A DNA stretch of 64,000 nucleotides, from contig CAZWDS010000005.1 in NCBI GenBank assembly GCA_964632495.1, forward strand, positions 18,024 to 82,023, read 5' to 3'. The notes beneath the pieces are model-generated. The model worked only from the letters and a program-made list of their open reading frames with translations, was not told the DNA's origin and made no database searches. Source of the DNA: CALKXV01 sp964632495 (GTDB lineage: Bacteria > Pseudomonadota > Alphaproteobacteria > Rhodobacterales > Rhodobacteraceae). Positions 36,715 through 45,425 of the stretch are shown in pieces. The position numbers and the translations under genes were made by a program. The stretch's first letter is position 1. The number at the start of each line of letters is the position of its first letter.

Positions 36715-37671
36715 TTACTTCAGGCCAAGCTCCATATACGCTTTCTCGGCACCGGGGTGCAGAGGAGCGCTTAGGCCGTCTGAAACCATTTCTGCTGGGT
36801 CCAGATTTGCGAACGCAGGGTGCAGCTGACGGAAGTCGTCGATATTTTCCATGACCGACTTGGCGACGATGTAGACGGTGTCGTCAGGCACAGTCGCAGA
36901 TGTCACGAAGGTTGCGCCAACACCAAAAGTGGTGGTCTCTTGATCATTGCCAGCATACATGCCGCCCGGGATTGTCGCGACGCGGTAATATGGGTTGTCA
37001 CCAACCAGCTTGTCGATCGGCTCGCCCGTCACGCTGACCAGTTTCACGTCACATGTCGTGGTCGCTTCTTTGATCGCAGCAGCCGGGTGACCGATGGTGT
37101 AGATCATCGCGTCGATGTTGCCGTCACAGATCTGCTTGGCCATTTCCGAGCCTTTGTACTCGGTTGCCAGTCCCAGATCATCCATGCCGATGCCGAATGC
37201 TTCCATCACGACTTCCATCGTGGCGCGCTGACCGGAACCGGGGTTACCCACGTTCACGCGCTTGCCTTTGATGCCTTCAAAGCTGTCGATGCCACTGTCG
37301 GCGCGAACCAGAAGGGTGAACGGCTCGGGGTGAACCGAGAAAACCGCACGAATGTCGGGGAATGCGGCGTCGCCTTCGAACTTCGATGTGCCGTTGTACG
37401 CGTGGTACTGCCAGTCAGACTGGGCCACACCGAACTCAAGCTCGCCACCTTTGATGGTGTTGATGTTGTACACCGACCCACCGGTGGATTCGACCGCACA
37501 GCGAATGCCGTGTTCTTTGCGCGACTTGTTCACCAGACGACAAATCGCGCCACCTGTGGGATAGTAGACGCCCGTCACACCGCCGGTGCCGATCGAGATG
37601 AATTCTTGAGCCGATGCAGCGCCCATGGACAAGCCAAAGGCCGCGACCGTTCCAAATACAATGTTTTTCAT
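36715..37671 (-). CDS. TAXI-family TRAP transporter solute-binding protein
   Basis: A 318-residue periplasmic protein with a signal peptide (cleavage likely after MGAASA) and the family hallmark IGTGGVTGVYYPTGGAICRL. Also present are GGSVYNI, the GNPGSGQRATMEVV segment and GNIDAMIYTIGHPAA. TAXI proteins bind substrates such as glutamate or other carboxylates for the fused TRAP permease encoded downstream. It diverges from a class III aminotransferase gene, which suggests an amino-group-containing ligand; this is inference. Confidence 0.92.
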   Translation of the reverse strand: MKNIVFGTVAAFGLSMGAASAQEFISIGTGGVTGVYYPTGGAICRLVNKSRKEHGIRCAVESTGGSVYNINTIKGGELEFGVAQSDWQYHAYNGTSKFEGDAAFPDIRAVFSVHPEPFTLLVRADSGIDSFEGIKGKRVNVGNPGSGQRATMEVVMEAFGIGMDDLGLATEYKGSEMAKQICDGNIDAMIYTIGHPAAAIKEATTTCDVKLVSVTGEPIDKLVGDNPYYRVATIPGGMYAGNDQETTTFGVGATFVTSATVPDDTVYIVAKSVMENIDDFRQLHPAFANLDPAEMVSDGLSAPLHPGAEKAYMELGLK

Positions 37672-37797
37672 TGATGTTACTCCCTAGTTGTCTCTTCTCA
37701 CGTTGCGCGAGAGACTCGATTGAGACAGTAGATCGATATCGGGCGCAGCTGGCAAGCTATCAGAATAAAAATGAGCACATTCAAGGATTTTTCCCCT

Positions 37798-39126
37798 ATG
37801 AGCCATGTTTTCCCTCGTCACTCAAAAGCGTCCATACCGACCGTCAGTCACGGCGAAGGACCATATTTGTTTGATTCCGATGGCAAAGCCTACTTGAATT
37901 GCGGAGATGCGGCCGTGTCTTGTCTGGGGCATAGCGATCCGACTGTTAAACAGGCAATCAAGGATCAACTGGACCAAATTGCCTTCGCGCACACAGGGTT
38001 CATGACCTCCAAACCGGCCGAAGCCTTGGCAGACAAGCTGATCTCTTTGGCACCGGACGGGCTGGATCGCGTCTATCTTGTCTCGGGCGGGTCGGAAGCC
38101 ATGGAAGCCGCTTTGAAACTGGCGCGGCAGTATTTCGTGGAGATCGGTCAGCCGGAAAGGCACCGGATCATTGCGCGTCGACAAAGCTATCATGGCAATA
38201 CGCTTGGTGCGCTGGCAACGGGCGGAAACGAATGGCGAAAAGCGCAATATGCACCGATGTTGATCGACGTTACGCATGTGTCGCCCTGCTATGCCTATCG
38301 GGATCAGAACCTGGGCGAGAGCACGTCTTCATATGTGGACCGTTTGATTGCCGAGATCGAAGCCGAAATCTTGCGCTTCGGCGCGGACACTATCATGGCT
38401 TTCGTGGCTGAACCTGTCGTCGGTGCAACTTTGGGAGCCGTTCCGTCGGAACCAGGCTACTTTGCGAAGGTGCGAGAGCTTTGTGATCGGCACGGCATTC
38501 TCTTGATCCTGGACGAAGTGATGTGCGGCATGGGGCGGACCGGTACATTGTTTGCATGCGAGCAGGACGACGTCTCACCTGACATTTGCGCCATCGCGAA
38601 AGGCTTGGGCGCTGGTTACCAACCCATTGGCGCGATGCTGTGCTCGGGCCAAATCCATGACACGATTGCTGAAGGGACCGGATTTTTCCAGCACGGGCAC
38701 ACTTATCTTGGTCACCCCGTAGCATGTGCGGCCGCTCTGGCGGTTCTGACCCGGCTGGTCGACGATGATGTTCTGTCAGGGGTAACTCCGAAAGGCGACA
38801 GGCTGCGGATGGCACTACAAGACAAACTGGGTCAACACGCGCATATTGGCGATATACGAGGCCGTGGGTTGTTTCAGGCGATCGAACTGGTCGCCGACCG
38901 TGAAACAAAAAAGCCCTTCGATCCCGCATTAAAGCTGCACGCCAAGATTAAGTCTGCGGCATTCGAAGCCGGTCTGATCTGTTATCCCATGGGCGGCACG
39001 GTGGACGGAAAGCGTGGCGATCATGTCCTGTTGGCCCCGCCCTTTATCATTACAGACGGGCAAATCGACGAATTGGTAGATAAGCTGACCCAAGCCGTGC
39101 AAAAGGCCCTGCCCCAACCCGTTTGA
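37798..39126 (+). CDS. Class III PLP-dependent aminotransferase
   Basis: A PLP enzyme of about 442 residues. It shows GDAAVSCLGHSDP, SGGSEAMEAALKLARQY, SYHGNTLGALA, the cofactor Asp in LILDEVMCGMGRTG and the Schiff-base lysine in IAKGLGAGYQPIGAM. Two in-frame starts exist, ATG 37771 and ATG 37798. The second is preferred because AAGGA lies nine bases upstream, whereas the first has no ribosome site. Class III members move omega-amino groups from diamines, omega-amino acids or taurine-like compounds, usually to pyruvate or 2-oxoglutarate. Divergence from the TAXI-TRAP operon suggests it acts on the imported compound. The exact substrate is unknown. Confidence 0.88.
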   Translation: MSHVFPRHSKASIPTVSHGEGPYLFDSDGKAYLNCGDAAVSCLGHSDPTVKQAIKDQLDQIAFAHTGFMTSKPAEALADKLISLAPDGLDRVYLVSGGSEAMEAALKLARQYFVEIGQPERHRIIARRQSYHGNTLGALATGGNEWRKAQYAPMLIDVTHVSPCYAYRDQNLGESTSSYVDRLIAEIEAEILRFGADTIMAFVAEPVVGATLGAVPSEPGYFAKVRELCDRHGILLILDEVMCGMGRTGTLFACEQDDVSPDICAIAKGLGAGYQPIGAMLCSGQIHDTIAEGTGFFQHGHTYLGHPVACAAALAVLTRLVDDDVLSGVTPKGDRLRMALQDKLGQHAHIGDIRGRGLFQAIELVADRETKKPFDPALKLHAKIKSAAFEAGLICYPMGGTVDGKRGDHVLLAPPFIITDGQIDELVDKLTQAVQKALPQPV

Positions 39127-39220
39127 GGTTGGGTCCCTTCAACATCTTGGACCGCATCATGGCAGCAGACACGCCGCAAAGCACTTCTTCATTGACAGAC
39201 GCGAGTACCAGAATGATGAT

Positions 39221-39234
39221 ACTGGTATACTAGT
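39221..39234. promoter_or_regulatory. 14-bp palindromic operator candidate before dctP, identical to the alginate-island site
   Basis: ACTGGTATACTAGT is the exact reverse complement of the palindrome at 23425-23438. It lies 110 bp before the dctP start. A second inverted arrangement, TACCAG-N10-CTGGTA, overlaps it at 39206-39227, so two regulator dimers could bind. TTGACA at 39192-39197 may be a -35 box. The shared site suggests that the DctPQM importer and the alginate island answer to the same FCD GntR protein. Confidence 0.6.
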
Positions 39235-39344
39235 CGGCAATTTCGATTCTTTCGAGACTGTCATTGCGGCATCTAACAAACCCGAAGACAGGCATAATTT
39301 AGAAGCACGCAACGAAATCAACACGTTATCCAGGGAGGAATAAC

Positions 39345-40328
39345 ATGCTAAAGTCTTTCACAACCAAACTCACAGGGGCTGCTGCCGCACTTGCCGTCCT
39401 TTGTAGCGCGGCGACAGCCGCCGAATGGAGAGGGTGGAACATCCACGCGGAAGGTTATCCTAACACTGTCGCGATGGATTTGTTCGCCGAGCTTTTGGAC
39501 GAAAAGACCGGTGGCGAAATCAAGCTGCAGATGTTCCACGGCGGCACACTTGGCAGCCAGCCAGACGCCATTGAACAAGTGCGCCTTGGTGGCCTAGAGA
39601 TCGGAAACTTCAACCTTGGCCCCATCGGCCCGATCGCGCCAGAAGCCAACGTTGTATCGCTTCCGTTCATCTTCAAGGACGTCCCACACATGTTCCGTGT
39701 GCTGGAAGGCGAAGGCGGTGAAGCGATTTCGAATGGCATGGCAGCCAAGGGCCTGATCCCACTGGCTTGGTACGATGCTGGCGCGCGGTCTTTCTATAAC
39801 GGCACCAAGCCGATCAACACGCCAGCCGACGTGGTTGGCCTGAAGGTTCGCGTGATGAACAACGACCTTTACTCTGGCATGATCGCTGAACTGGGCGGCA
39901 ACCCGTCGCCAATGGCTTTTGCCGAAGTGTACCAAGCGCTGAAAACAGGCGTTGTGGATGGTGCCGAGAACAACTGGCCGTCCTATGAGTCGACCGGCCA
40001 CTTCGAAGTGGCGGGTTTCTATTCGCTGAGCCAGCACCTGATCATCCCTGAGTGCATTTGCGTTAATGCAGCCGCGTTCGAAGCACTGTCGGACGATATG
40101 AAAGCTGCCGTGACAGAGGCCGCTCAGGAATCCGCAGCCATGCAGCGGGATTTGTGGGCCGAACGCGAAGCCGCAAGCCGTAAAGCTGTGGAAGAAGGTG
40201 GTGTTGTGATCAACGAGATCTCAGACAAAGGCCCATTCCAGGAAGCCATGGCACCGGTCTACGAAGGCTATCTGGCTGCAAACCCGGATCTTCGTCCATT
40301 GGTCGAACTGATCGCGGCGACCGAATAG
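39345..40328 (+). CDS. dctP: TRAP transporter solute-binding protein (DctP family), possible uronate binder
   Basis: A 327-residue periplasmic protein with a signal peptide (cleavage near AATAAEW) and a strong GGGAGGAATAAC ribosome site. It has the DctP layout: HGGTLGSQPDAIEQVRLGGLEIG, the substrate-anchoring arginine in VGLKVRVMNN, and TGVVDGAENNWPSYES. Segments like ENNWPS and HFEVAGFYSLSQHLIIPE resemble DctP proteins reported to bind sugar acids such as glucuronate, but this is similarity by eye. The operator shared with the alginate island supports a uronate-type ligand. Confidence 0.88.
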   Translation: MLKSFTTKLTGAAAALAVLCSAATAAEWRGWNIHAEGYPNTVAMDLFAELLDEKTGGEIKLQMFHGGTLGSQPDAIEQVRLGGLEIGNFNLGPIGPIAPEANVVSLPFIFKDVPHMFRVLEGEGGEAISNGMAAKGLIPLAWYDAGARSFYNGTKPINTPADVVGLKVRVMNNDLYSGMIAELGGNPSPMAFAEVYQALKTGVVDGAENNWPSYESTGHFEVAGFYSLSQHLIIPECICVNAAAFEALSDDMKAAVTEAAQESAAMQRDLWAEREAASRKAVEEGGVVINEISDKGPFQEAMAPVYEGYLAANPDLRPLVELIAATE

Positions 40329-40350
40329 CTTCGGTTCTTAAAAAACAACA

Positions 40351-40374
40351 GCGCCCGGCCTTCACGCCGGGCGC
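40351..40374 (+). terminator. GC-rich hairpin between dctP and dctQ
   Basis: GCGCCCGGC and GCCGGGCGC form a perfect 9-bp stem around CTTCAC, followed by TTCGTTT. It lies between the binding-protein stop and the small-permease start. This looks like a leaky terminator that gives the binding protein higher expression than the membrane subunits. Confidence 0.75.
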
Positions 40375-40395
40375 TTCGTTTGCAAGGCTTCTGAC

Positions 40396-40929
40396 ATGTC
40401 AAACAGCGCGCCCCAGCCGCATACGCCCCCATTCATTCGATGGATGGATACAGGGTTGAATGCCATAGCGGACACGTGCCGGCTTGTGACCGGGGTTTCG
40501 CTTGTCGTTCTGACCGTCATCTTCGGCTGGCTGGTGTTTGGGCGCTATGTCTTGAACGCGACACCCACTTGGGTTGAGCAAGTCTCGCTTCTGCTGGTCA
40601 TGACTATCGCCTTTCTGGGCGCAGCCGTGGGCGTGCATGACAACACTCATCTTTCAGTGACCCTTTTACGGACCAGCGTCGGCACAAAGGCACGCGCTGC
40701 CCTGATCTTGATTACTGACATTCTGATGGGCGGCTTTGGCTTCTTGATGCTGTGGTACGGCGGTCAGCTGACGTCGTTCAAATGGGGATCGATGATCCCG
40801 CTGATCCATGTGCCCGAAGGCCTACGTTCGCTACCCCTGACTATCGGAGGCGGGCTGATCTTGTTGTTTTCACTCGGCCATCTGATCCGCCTCGCGCTTG
40901 GTCGCGACAACCGCAAAGACGGCTTTTAG
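40396..40929 (+). CDS. dctQ: TRAP transporter small membrane subunit (DctQ)
   Basis: A 177-residue protein with four hydrophobic segments. The family motif region WVEQVSLLLVMTIAFLGAAV follows a conserved RYVLN, the usual DctQ arrangement. It sits 67 bp after dctP, beyond a terminator-like hairpin, and 12 bp before dctM. DctQ forms the membrane complex with DctM for ion-driven uptake of the ligand delivered by DctP. Confidence 0.9.
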   Translation: MSNSAPQPHTPPFIRWMDTGLNAIADTCRLVTGVSLVVLTVIFGWLVFGRYVLNATPTWVEQVSLLLVMTIAFLGAAVGVHDNTHLSVTLLRTSVGTKARAALILITDILMGGFGFLMLWYGGQLTSFKWGSMIPLIHVPEGLRSLPLTIGGGLILLFSLGHLIRLALGRDNRKDGF

Positions 40930-40941
40930 CAAGGACCTGAC

Positions 40942-42222
40942 ATGGGGCTTTTCGTTCTTCTTGGTATGTTCGCTTTGTGCGTCGTCATTGGCGTGCCGGT
41001 CGCCTTCGCGCTTGGCATCGCCGCCCTGATGGGCTTTTGGTGGGAAGGCCTGCCGCTGATGATCGGGTTTCAGCGGATCATCAGCGGCATCAACATCTTT
41101 TCGCTGATGGCGATCCCCTTCTTCATCTTCGCAGGCGAATTGATGTTCCACGGCGGTATCGCGGCTCGCCTTGTCCGCTTTGCTTCCGCCGCCGTCGGGC
41201 GCGTGCGTGGCGGTCTTGGTTTGGTCAATGTGTTCTCATCCATGCTATTTGGCGGCATCTCTGGGTCTGCCGTGGCCGACATCTCGGCCCTTGGGTCGAT
41301 CCTTGTGCCCGTCATGAAAGAAAAAGGCTATGACGCGGACTATGCGGTCAACGTCACCGTCACCTCATCCATCGCGGGCATTATCATCCCGCCCAGCCAT
41401 AACATGATCATCTTCGCCATCGCGGCGGGCGGCGGCATTTCGATTTCGAAACTGTTTCTGGCAGGCGTGGTGCCCGGTGTTCTGATGTGCATCTGTTTGG
41501 CCGCTGCCGCTTATCTGGTTGCCGTGAAGCGCGGTTACAAGGCCGAGGTCTTCCCGGGCTGGCAGGCCCTGATCTTCAGCTTTGCCGGAGCGCTGCCGGG
41601 ACTATTCACCGCCGTCATCATCGTGGGCGGCGTATTGTCAGGTGTCTTCACCGTAACAGAATCGGGTGCGTTCGGCGCCATTTACGCCTTCGTCGTGACC
41701 CTGTTCGTCTATCGCAGCATCACGTACGAAAACTTCATTCTGGCCGTCACCCAAGCCGTACGCACCACGGCCATGGTGATGATCCTGATCGCCTGCGCGG
41801 GCGCCTTCGCCTATATGCTCACCTTCCACCGAGTGCCGGATAAGACTGTGGAATTTATGACCACGCTTACGGACAATCCCATTTTGATCCTTCTGATGAT
41901 CAACGTGGTCCTTTTGATCCTGGGCATGATCATGGATATGGCGGCGCTGATCCTGATCTGCACGCCCATCTTCCTGCCCGTCGCGCACAGCATTGGCATT
42001 GATCCTTTGCAGTTCGGCATGATCCTGATGGTGAACCTTGGCCTAGGCCTTTGCACGCCGCCGGTTGGATCCTGTTTGTTCGTGGGATGCGCGGTCGGCA
42101 AATTGCCGATGGAGCAAGCGGTGAAAACGATCTGGCCGTTTTACCTGGCGATCTTTACGGCGCTGATGTTGATCACCTTCGTGCCAGCGATTTCACTGAC
42201 ACTGCCGAACCTGCTGGATTGA
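40942..42222 (+). CDS. dctM: TRAP transporter large membrane subunit (DctM)
   Basis: A 426-residue membrane protein with about 11-12 hydrophobic segments. It carries DctM hallmarks: GGISGSAVADISALGSILVP, IIIPPSHNMIIFA, GILTVTESGAFG-like FTVTESGAFGAIYAFV, and LGLCTPPVGSCLFVGC near the end. This is the ion-coupled transport subunit. It completes the DctPQM operon and converges on the isocitrate dehydrogenase gene across a bidirectional terminator. Confidence 0.93.
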   Translation: MGLFVLLGMFALCVVIGVPVAFALGIAALMGFWWEGLPLMIGFQRIISGINIFSLMAIPFFIFAGELMFHGGIAARLVRFASAAVGRVRGGLGLVNVFSSMLFGGISGSAVADISALGSILVPVMKEKGYDADYAVNVTVTSSIAGIIIPPSHNMIIFAIAAGGGISISKLFLAGVVPGVLMCICLAAAAYLVAVKRGYKAEVFPGWQALIFSFAGALPGLFTAVIIVGGVLSGVFTVTESGAFGAIYAFVVTLFVYRSITYENFILAVTQAVRTTAMVMILIACAGAFAYMLTFHRVPDKTVEFMTTLTDNPILILLMINVVLLILGMIMDMAALILICTPIFLPVAHSIGIDPLQFGMILMVNLGLGLCTPPVGSCLFVGCAVGKLPMEQAVKTIWPFYLAIFTALMLITFVPAISLTLPNLLD

Positions 42223-42244
42223 TCCGGCAGTGTTCGTCTCGCGA

Positions 42245-42272
42245 ATAGGCCCCAAGCAAAGCTGGGGCCTAT
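42245..42272. terminator. Bidirectional terminator hairpin between dctM and icd
   Basis: ATAGGCCCCA and TGGGGCCTAT form a perfect 10-bp stem with an 8-base loop, centred in the 59 bp between two convergent genes. Its position and symmetry fit termination in both directions, though neither side has a long U run. Confidence 0.7.
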
Positions 42273-42281
42273 CGCATTGAT

Positions 42282-44495
42282 TTAGCCCAGGATGCCGTTG
42301 AGCGTTGCCGAGGACCGCATAACAGCATCGGTCTTGGCCGCATCCGTGTGGTAGTACCCGCCCGTATCCGCAGCGCTTCCGCGCGGGGCGGCCAGCTCGG
42401 CCACGATGGTGCTTTCGTTGTCGGCCAGAGCTTTTGCAATCGGCGCGAAATGGGCGGCAAGGTCTGCATCCTCTGACTGCTCGGCCAAAGCTTGCGCCCA
42501 ATACATCGCGAAATAGTAGTGGCTATCACGGTTGTCAGGTTGCCCAACCTTGCGGCCCGGGGATTTGTCGTTGTCCAAAACGCCTTGCGTTGCGACCTCG
42601 ACGGCTTGGCCCAACACCTTGGCTTTTGCATTGCCTTTGACCTGAGCCAGATGCTTGAAGCTTTCGCCCAAAGCACAGAATTCACCCAAGGAATCCCAGC
42701 GAAGATGGTTTTCTTCCATCAACTGCTGCACATGCTTTGGCGCTGATCCCCCGGCCCCGGTTTCGAACAACCCGCCACCATTCATCAACTTCACGATGGA
42801 CAGCATCTTGGCCGATGTCCCGAGTTCCAGAATGGGGAACAGATCGGTCAGGTAATCGCGCAGAACGTTGCCCGTGACCGCAATTGAATTCTCACCCTTG
42901 CGGATCGTGTCAAAACTGGCGCGGGTTGCTTCACGCGGAGCCATGATGTCGAACTTGTCCGAGGCACCGGCCTTGTCCAGCAAGGGACGCACGTATTTCA
43001 GCAGTTGCGCATCATGGGCACGCGTTTCGTCCAGCCAGAAAATGGCCTGACAGCCTTCAAGCGCCTGCCGGTCGATGGCCAGTTGCACCCAGTCTTCAAT
43101 CGGGGCTTGCCGGGTGGAAGCCGAGCGCCAGATGTCGCCCGCTTCAACGTCGTGACTGTGCAGGACGTCTCCGTTCGCCGCGATCATGCGCACGGTTCCA
43201 TCGGCAGGAATTTCAAACGTGGTCGGGTGGGATCCGTATTCCTGCGCCTTCTGCGCCATCAAACCGATGTTCTGAACCGTGCCAGCGGTCGACGGATCAA
43301 GCGCACCGTGGGTTTTGCAGTTGTTGATCGCCTCGTCATACACAGCCGAGTACGAGCTATCCGGGATCACACAATTCGTGTCAGCTTCTTTGCCATCGGG
43401 TCCCCAACCCTTGCCACCGGCACGGATCAACGCGGGGATCGAGGCGTCGATGATCACGTCGGACGGCACATGCAGGTTGCTGATCCCCTTGTCCGAATTC
43501 ACCATGTACATCGGCGGACGGTCGGCCATCACCGCATCAATCGCAGCCAAAATTTCGCTGCCATTCGGCGCTTCAGCGACCACTTCCAGCAAAGTGCCAA
43601 GGCCAGAGTTCGCGTTCACACCCGCCGCTTCCAATTCAGCACCGTATTTCTCGAACACAGGCTTCAAGAAGGCTTTCACCGCGTGCCCGAACACAATCGG
43701 GTCCGAGACTTTCATCATCGTCGCCTTCAGATGGATCGAGAACAGCACGTCCTTGGCTTTGGTTTGGTCAATCTGATCTTCAAGAAACGCGCTCAGCGCC
43801 TTGGCCGACATGAACGTCGCGTCCACAACCGTGCCAGCAGGAAACTCGACACCGTCTTTCAGGACCGTTTCGCTGCCGTCTTTTGCAGTCAGCACGATCT
43901 TGACCGGCCCAGCCTGATCGGCGCTCAACGTGACCGAGGTTTCGTTCGAGCGGAAATCGTTGGCTGTCATCGTCGATACGTGGGTCTTGCTGTCGCCTGC
44001 CCAAGTCCCCATCGAATGCGGATTGGATTGAGCGTATGTCTTGACTGCCTTTGCCGCGCGCCGGTCCGAGTTGCCCTCGCGCAAGACCGGGTTTACCGCA
44101 GACCCCTTGATGGTATCAAACCGCGCACGGATGGCTTTCTCTTCGTCTGTTGACGGTGCGTCGGGATAATCAGGGATGGCATAGCCCTGACTCTGAAGCT
44201 CTTCGACCGCCGCAACAAGCTGCGGCACCGAGGCCGAAATGTTGGGAAGTTTGACCACGTTCGCTCCGGGCGTTTTGACCAGATCACCCAGTATCGCCAG
44301 ATCGTCCGACTGCCGCTGCCCCTCGCTCAGCCCTTCTGGGAACGTTGCGATAATTCGACCGGCCAAGGAAATATCCCGTGTCCCAACCGAAACACCAGCC
44401 GCTTTCGCAAAGGTCTGAATGATCGGCAAAAGAGAGGCCGAGGCCAGCTCGGGGGCTTCATCAACTTTGGTGTAGACGATATCGGGGTTTTCCAT
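42282..44495 (-). CDS. icd: Monomeric NADP-dependent isocitrate dehydrogenase
   Basis: A 737-residue protein matching the large monomeric isocitrate dehydrogenase family (usually about 740 residues). It is unrelated in length to the homodimeric enzyme of about 400. It opens IVYTKVDEAPELASASLLPI and shows KLPNISASVPQL, DRRAAKAVKTYAQSNPHSMG, a PDSSYSAVYDEAINNCKTHG segment, and DSHYYFAMYWAQALA near the end. It converts isocitrate to 2-oxoglutarate, CO2 and NADPH in the TCA cycle. It appears to be a single-gene unit; the promoter should lie in 44496-44672. Confidence 0.95.
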   Translation of the reverse strand: MENPDIVYTKVDEAPELASASLLPIIQTFAKAAGVSVGTRDISLAGRIIATFPEGLSEGQRQSDDLAILGDLVKTPGANVVKLPNISASVPQLVAAVEELQSQGYAIPDYPDAPSTDEEKAIRARFDTIKGSAVNPVLREGNSDRRAAKAVKTYAQSNPHSMGTWAGDSKTHVSTMTANDFRSNETSVTLSADQAGPVKIVLTAKDGSETVLKDGVEFPAGTVVDATFMSAKALSAFLEDQIDQTKAKDVLFSIHLKATMMKVSDPIVFGHAVKAFLKPVFEKYGAELEAAGVNANSGLGTLLEVVAEAPNGSEILAAIDAVMADRPPMYMVNSDKGISNLHVPSDVIIDASIPALIRAGGKGWGPDGKEADTNCVIPDSSYSAVYDEAINNCKTHGALDPSTAGTVQNIGLMAQKAQEYGSHPTTFEIPADGTVRMIAANGDVLHSHDVEAGDIWRSASTRQAPIEDWVQLAIDRQALEGCQAIFWLDETRAHDAQLLKYVRPLLDKAGASDKFDIMAPREATRASFDTIRKGENSIAVTGNVLRDYLTDLFPILELGTSAKMLSIVKLMNGGGLFETGAGGSAPKHVQQLMEENHLRWDSLGEFCALGESFKHLAQVKGNAKAKVLGQAVEVATQGVLDNDKSPGRKVGQPDNRDSHYYFAMYWAQALAEQSEDADLAAHFAPIAKALADNESTIVAELAAPRGSAADTGGYYHTDAAKTDAVMRSSATLNGILG

Positions 44496-44672
44496 CTCGC
44501 GTCAGCTCCTTGGCAAAAATGTCATTTTGCACTTCTAATACCTATCCCCGCCCGAAGGTCCACCATTGTATACCGAAAATAGAGGGGTATTTCGCCGCAC
44601 AGACAGAAATCGGGGCAGTTGGAAACGCGCTGTCCGCACCCTACCGCTCCCCATACGCGGACAGGCCTTTGA

Positions 44673-45374
44673 CTACACCGAACGTGTTATCCCACCATCC
44701 ACACGAATGTTTTGGCCCGTGATATAGGCCCCGCCGTCGGACGCCAAAAATGCAACCACGCTGGCAATTTCGCCCAAAGAACTGCCGTAGCGGCCCATGG
44801 GGATTTTTGCGCGGAACTCTTCTTTCTCAGGCAGGCTGTCGATGAAACCGGGCAGCACGTTGTTCATGCGAATGTTCTCGGCGGCGTATTTGTCGGCAAA
44901 CAATTTGCTGAACGAGGCCAGTCCAGCCCGCATCACGCCCGAAGTTGGAAATACCGGGTTCGGCTCGAAGGCGGCAAAGGTCGAAATGTTGATGATCGCG
45001 CCACCACCTTGTTTTTGCATGATCGGTGTGACCAGACGCGTCGGGCGCACGGCATTCAGGAAATACACCTCCATCCCCTCGTGCCAGTCTTCATCGGTCA
45101 GTTCTAAAATGGGCGCGCGTGGCCCATGCCCTGCCGAATTGACCAGAACATCGACGCGTCCCCAATGGTTCATGGCCGCATCCACCAACTTTTTCAGGTC
45201 GTCGTCAGACCGGTTCGTGCCTGTCACCCCGACACCACCAAGTTCCTTGGCCAAAGCTTCACCCTTGCCAGAAGACGACAGGATCCCAACTTTGAAGCCA
45301 TCGGCTGCCAAGGCGCGCGCGCTGTCGGCGCCCATGCCGGACCCGCCGGCGGTAATCAGTGCAACTTTGGTCAT
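44673..45374 (-). CDS. SDR-family protein with altered active site (Ser-x3-Arg instead of Tyr-x3-Lys)
   Basis: A 233-residue short-chain dehydrogenase-like protein. It keeps the cofactor motif TAGGSGMG, NSAG in the NNAG position, IINISTFAA, PGFIDSLP and the C-terminal GQNIRVDGG. At the catalytic position, where others have YxxxK, it has S145-GVM-R149. It may bind a nucleotide without normal redox chemistry, or use a different mechanism. The AAGGA ribosome site supports the ATG at 45374. It is the last gene of the hyuA-hyuB-aldolase operon. Confidence 0.82.
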   Translation of the reverse strand: MTKVALITAGGSGMGADSARALAADGFKVGILSSSGKGEALAKELGGVGVTGTNRSDDDLKKLVDAAMNHWGRVDVLVNSAGHGPRAPILELTDEDWHEGMEVYFLNAVRPTRLVTPIMQKQGGGAIINISTFAAFEPNPVFPTSGVMRAGLASFSKLFADKYAAENIRMNNVLPGFIDSLPEKEEFRAKIPMGRYGSSLGEIASVVAFLASDGGAYITGQNIRVDGGITRSV

Positions 45375-45425
45375 TGAGCTTGTCCTTTTTGAGTGAGTTT
45401 TGGGGTATTCGCCTAAATCTCAAAG

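Noticed and set aside
44564..44574. TTGTATACCGA upstream of icd, resembling half of the shared 14-bp palindrome
   Set aside because: Only the central GTATACC agrees and the palindrome is not kept, so it is more likely chance or part of the icd promoter.
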